A stretch of 5,904 bases of DNA, from assembly GCA_023475715.1 (NCBI GenBank), contig JAMCVO010000035.1, positions 1-5,904 of the forward strand, read 5' to 3'. This DNA is from Actinomycetota bacterium. GTDB taxonomy: Bacteria; Actinomycetota; Humimicrobiia; Humimicrobiales; Humimicrobiaceae. The notes beneath the pieces are model-generated. The model was given only the letters and a program-made list of their open reading frames with translations. It ran no database searches and was not told where the DNA came from. This document shows positions 4,863-5,904 of the stretch, in pieces (within the stretch, counting starts at the first letter, position 1; each line of letters starts with the position of its first letter). Position numbers and translations under genes: made by a program.

Positions 4863-5904
4863 ATGAGTATTATTAAGGCAGATGTTGCTGTAATTGGTGC
4901 GGGAATAATAGGATGCGCCATTGCGAGGCAGTTGAGCAAGTATAAGCTTTCCACGTTGGTAATTGAAAAAGAGGCTGATGTAGGATGGGGGACCACAAAA
5001 GCAAATACAGGTCTTATACATCCCGGATATGCAGGAGAAAAAGGTTCATTAAAGCTAAGCTTGTGCCATAGTGGAAATATACTTTTTAGAAAAAATGCTG
5101 CCGAACTTGACATAGCTATAAAAAATACGGGATCGCTGCTGAATGTTTTCAGAGAAAGCCAGATTAAAATTCTGGAGAAAAATCTAAAACAAGGAAAAGC
5201 CCAGGGATTGCTTGGCCTTAAGATAATCAGCAACAAAAACGGTGCTCTAAAAAAGCTGGAACCTAATATTAGCAAAAATGTAATTGCAGGGCTATATGCC
5301 GATGAAGCATGTATAATTTCTCCATATGAAGCAGCAATTGCACTTTACGAGAATGCCAGAAAGAATTCTGTCAGATTTATGCTTGCCTCAAAAGTTACTT
5401 CAATAAAATATGAAAAAACAAAAAAATGTTTTTTTATAAATATACAGCCAACCTCAGACAACTATTCCATTTACGGTTTTAAAATGGGGTTAGTAATTGC
5501 GGCAGATTATATCATAAATGCTGCAGGGATTTATGCAGATGAAATCGCAAAAATGGCAGGGGATTCATCTTTTGAGATAAAAGCTGTAAAAGGGCAATAT
5601 TATCTTCTGGACAGCGAAGCCAGTGAACTTGTAAAGAGGCTGAATATGAGAATTTCTGACCCCGAGACCAAAAAATCCAAAGGGATGGTGGTAGGGCCCA
5701 CAACAGGTAACAATATAATTGTAGGCTCAACCTATGAGGATACAGATAAAGATGATCTTTCAACAACAAAAGAATCACTTGACGAGGTAAAAGTGAAATT
5801 GGGTCAGATGATTGAAAATATTCCTTTTAATAAAACAATAACCACTTTCGCTGGCTTGAGAGCAATTTCAAACACAGATGATTTTATAATAGGTCAATGC
5901 CAGG
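4863..5904 (+). CDS. FAD-dependent oxidoreductase, GlpA/DAO family (3' end outside window)
   Basis: The frame is open from ATG 4863 to the window end, giving 347 residues of an incomplete protein. The N-terminal dinucleotide-binding fold has VAVIGAGIIGCAIARQL (8-24, GxGxxG at 12-17) and a Glu at 35 (VIEKE) expected to bind the FAD ribose. Other family features are GTTKANTGLIHPGY (43-56), INAAGIYADEIAKMAG (218-233), VKGQYYLLD (242-250), VGPTTGNNIIVGSTYED (277-293) and FAGLRA (329-334). This pattern matches the DAO-type NAD(P)/FAD-dependent oxidoreductases often annotated as anaerobic glycerol-3-phosphate dehydrogenase (GlpA-like) in anaerobes. L-2-hydroxyglutarate oxidase relatives are an alternative. 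Some GlpA-like proteins carry a C-terminal [2Fe-2S] (BFD-like) domain, which would lie beyond this window. A stop codon (TAA, 4860-4862) sits immediately before the ATG in the same frame, which fixes the start. No Shine-Dalgarno site is visible. The 42-base gap to the transpeptidase allows co-transcription, but their functions are not obviously linked. Confidence 0.88.
   Translation, partial: MSIIKADVAVIGAGIIGCAIARQLSKYKLSTLVIEKEADVGWGTTKANTGLIHPGYAGEKGSLKLSLCHSGNILFRKNAAELDIAIKNTGSLLNVFRESQIKILEKNLKQGKAQGLLGLKIISNKNGALKKLEPNISKNVIAGLYADEACIISPYEAAIALYENARKNSVRFMLASKVTSIKYEKTKKCFFINIQPTSDNYSIYGFKMGLVIAADYIINAAGIYADEIAKMAGDSSFEIKAVKGQYYLLDSEASELVKRLNMRISDPETKKSKGMVVGPTTGNNIIVGSTYEDTDKDDLSTTKESLDEVKVKLGQMIENIPFNKTITTFAGLRAISNTDDFIIGQCQ

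Noticed and set aside
4859..5275. 138-codon minus-strand frame opposite the FAD oxidoreductase
   Set aside because: The plus strand carries a clear FAD-binding motif and family signatures throughout, and the minus frame is hydrophobic noise without a domain.

Overview
The window is AT-rich bacterial DNA with two kinds of content. The left 3.3 kb looks like part of a sugar uptake and breakdown operon. The right 2.5 kb holds cell-envelope and housekeeping-type genes. Two lipoprotein signal peptides, an L,D-transpeptidase, frequent ATA and AGA/AGG codons, and anaerobe-style genes (RbsB/RbsC-type transporter, class II aldolase, GlpA-like FAD oxidoreductase) suggest a low-GC, probably anaerobic bacterium. 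A Firmicute or a low-GC subsurface lineage would fit, but the sequence alone does not settle the taxon.

Left region (+ strand). A strong ribosome binding site precedes a complete sugar-binding lipoprotein (27-1094). A 10-bp perfect hairpin without a T-tract follows (1103-1140). Next come an RbsC-type membrane permease (1236-2264), a 28-codon ORF with a strong ribosome binding site (2280-2366), and a class II (zinc) sugar-phosphate aldolase (2360-3196) whose start lies inside the end of that small ORF. A bulged hairpin plus T-run at 3314-3344 is a good candidate terminator for this unit. The inferred pathway is capture of a sugar, import, phosphorylation, and aldol cleavage to dihydroxyacetone phosphate plus an aldehyde. 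The transporter ATPase and a sugar kinase are not present as intact genes. The small ORF resembles the N-terminus of an FGGY sugar kinase and may be a remnant of one.

Right region. A small DUF2007-type gene lies on the minus strand (3358-3576). It is convergent with the aldolase and divergent from the next gene, with an AT-rich promoter region between them. On the plus strand follow a complete L,D-transpeptidase lipoprotein (3717-4820) with a Ser/Asn/Gly-rich stalk, an Ig-like module and a YkuD catalytic domain, and then, after 42 bases, an FAD-dependent oxidoreductase of the GlpA/DAO family that is cut off by the window end (4863-5904). These three genes lack a recognisable Shine-Dalgarno sequence, unlike the left region.

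I see no RNA genes, CRISPR array, insertion sequence or integrase. No intergenic gap exceeds about 160 bases. I did not find a clearly new system. The items most worth a second look are the kinase-like remnant or coupling ORF at 2280-2366, the apparent change in translation-initiation signals, and the Ig-like module in the L,D-transpeptidase.
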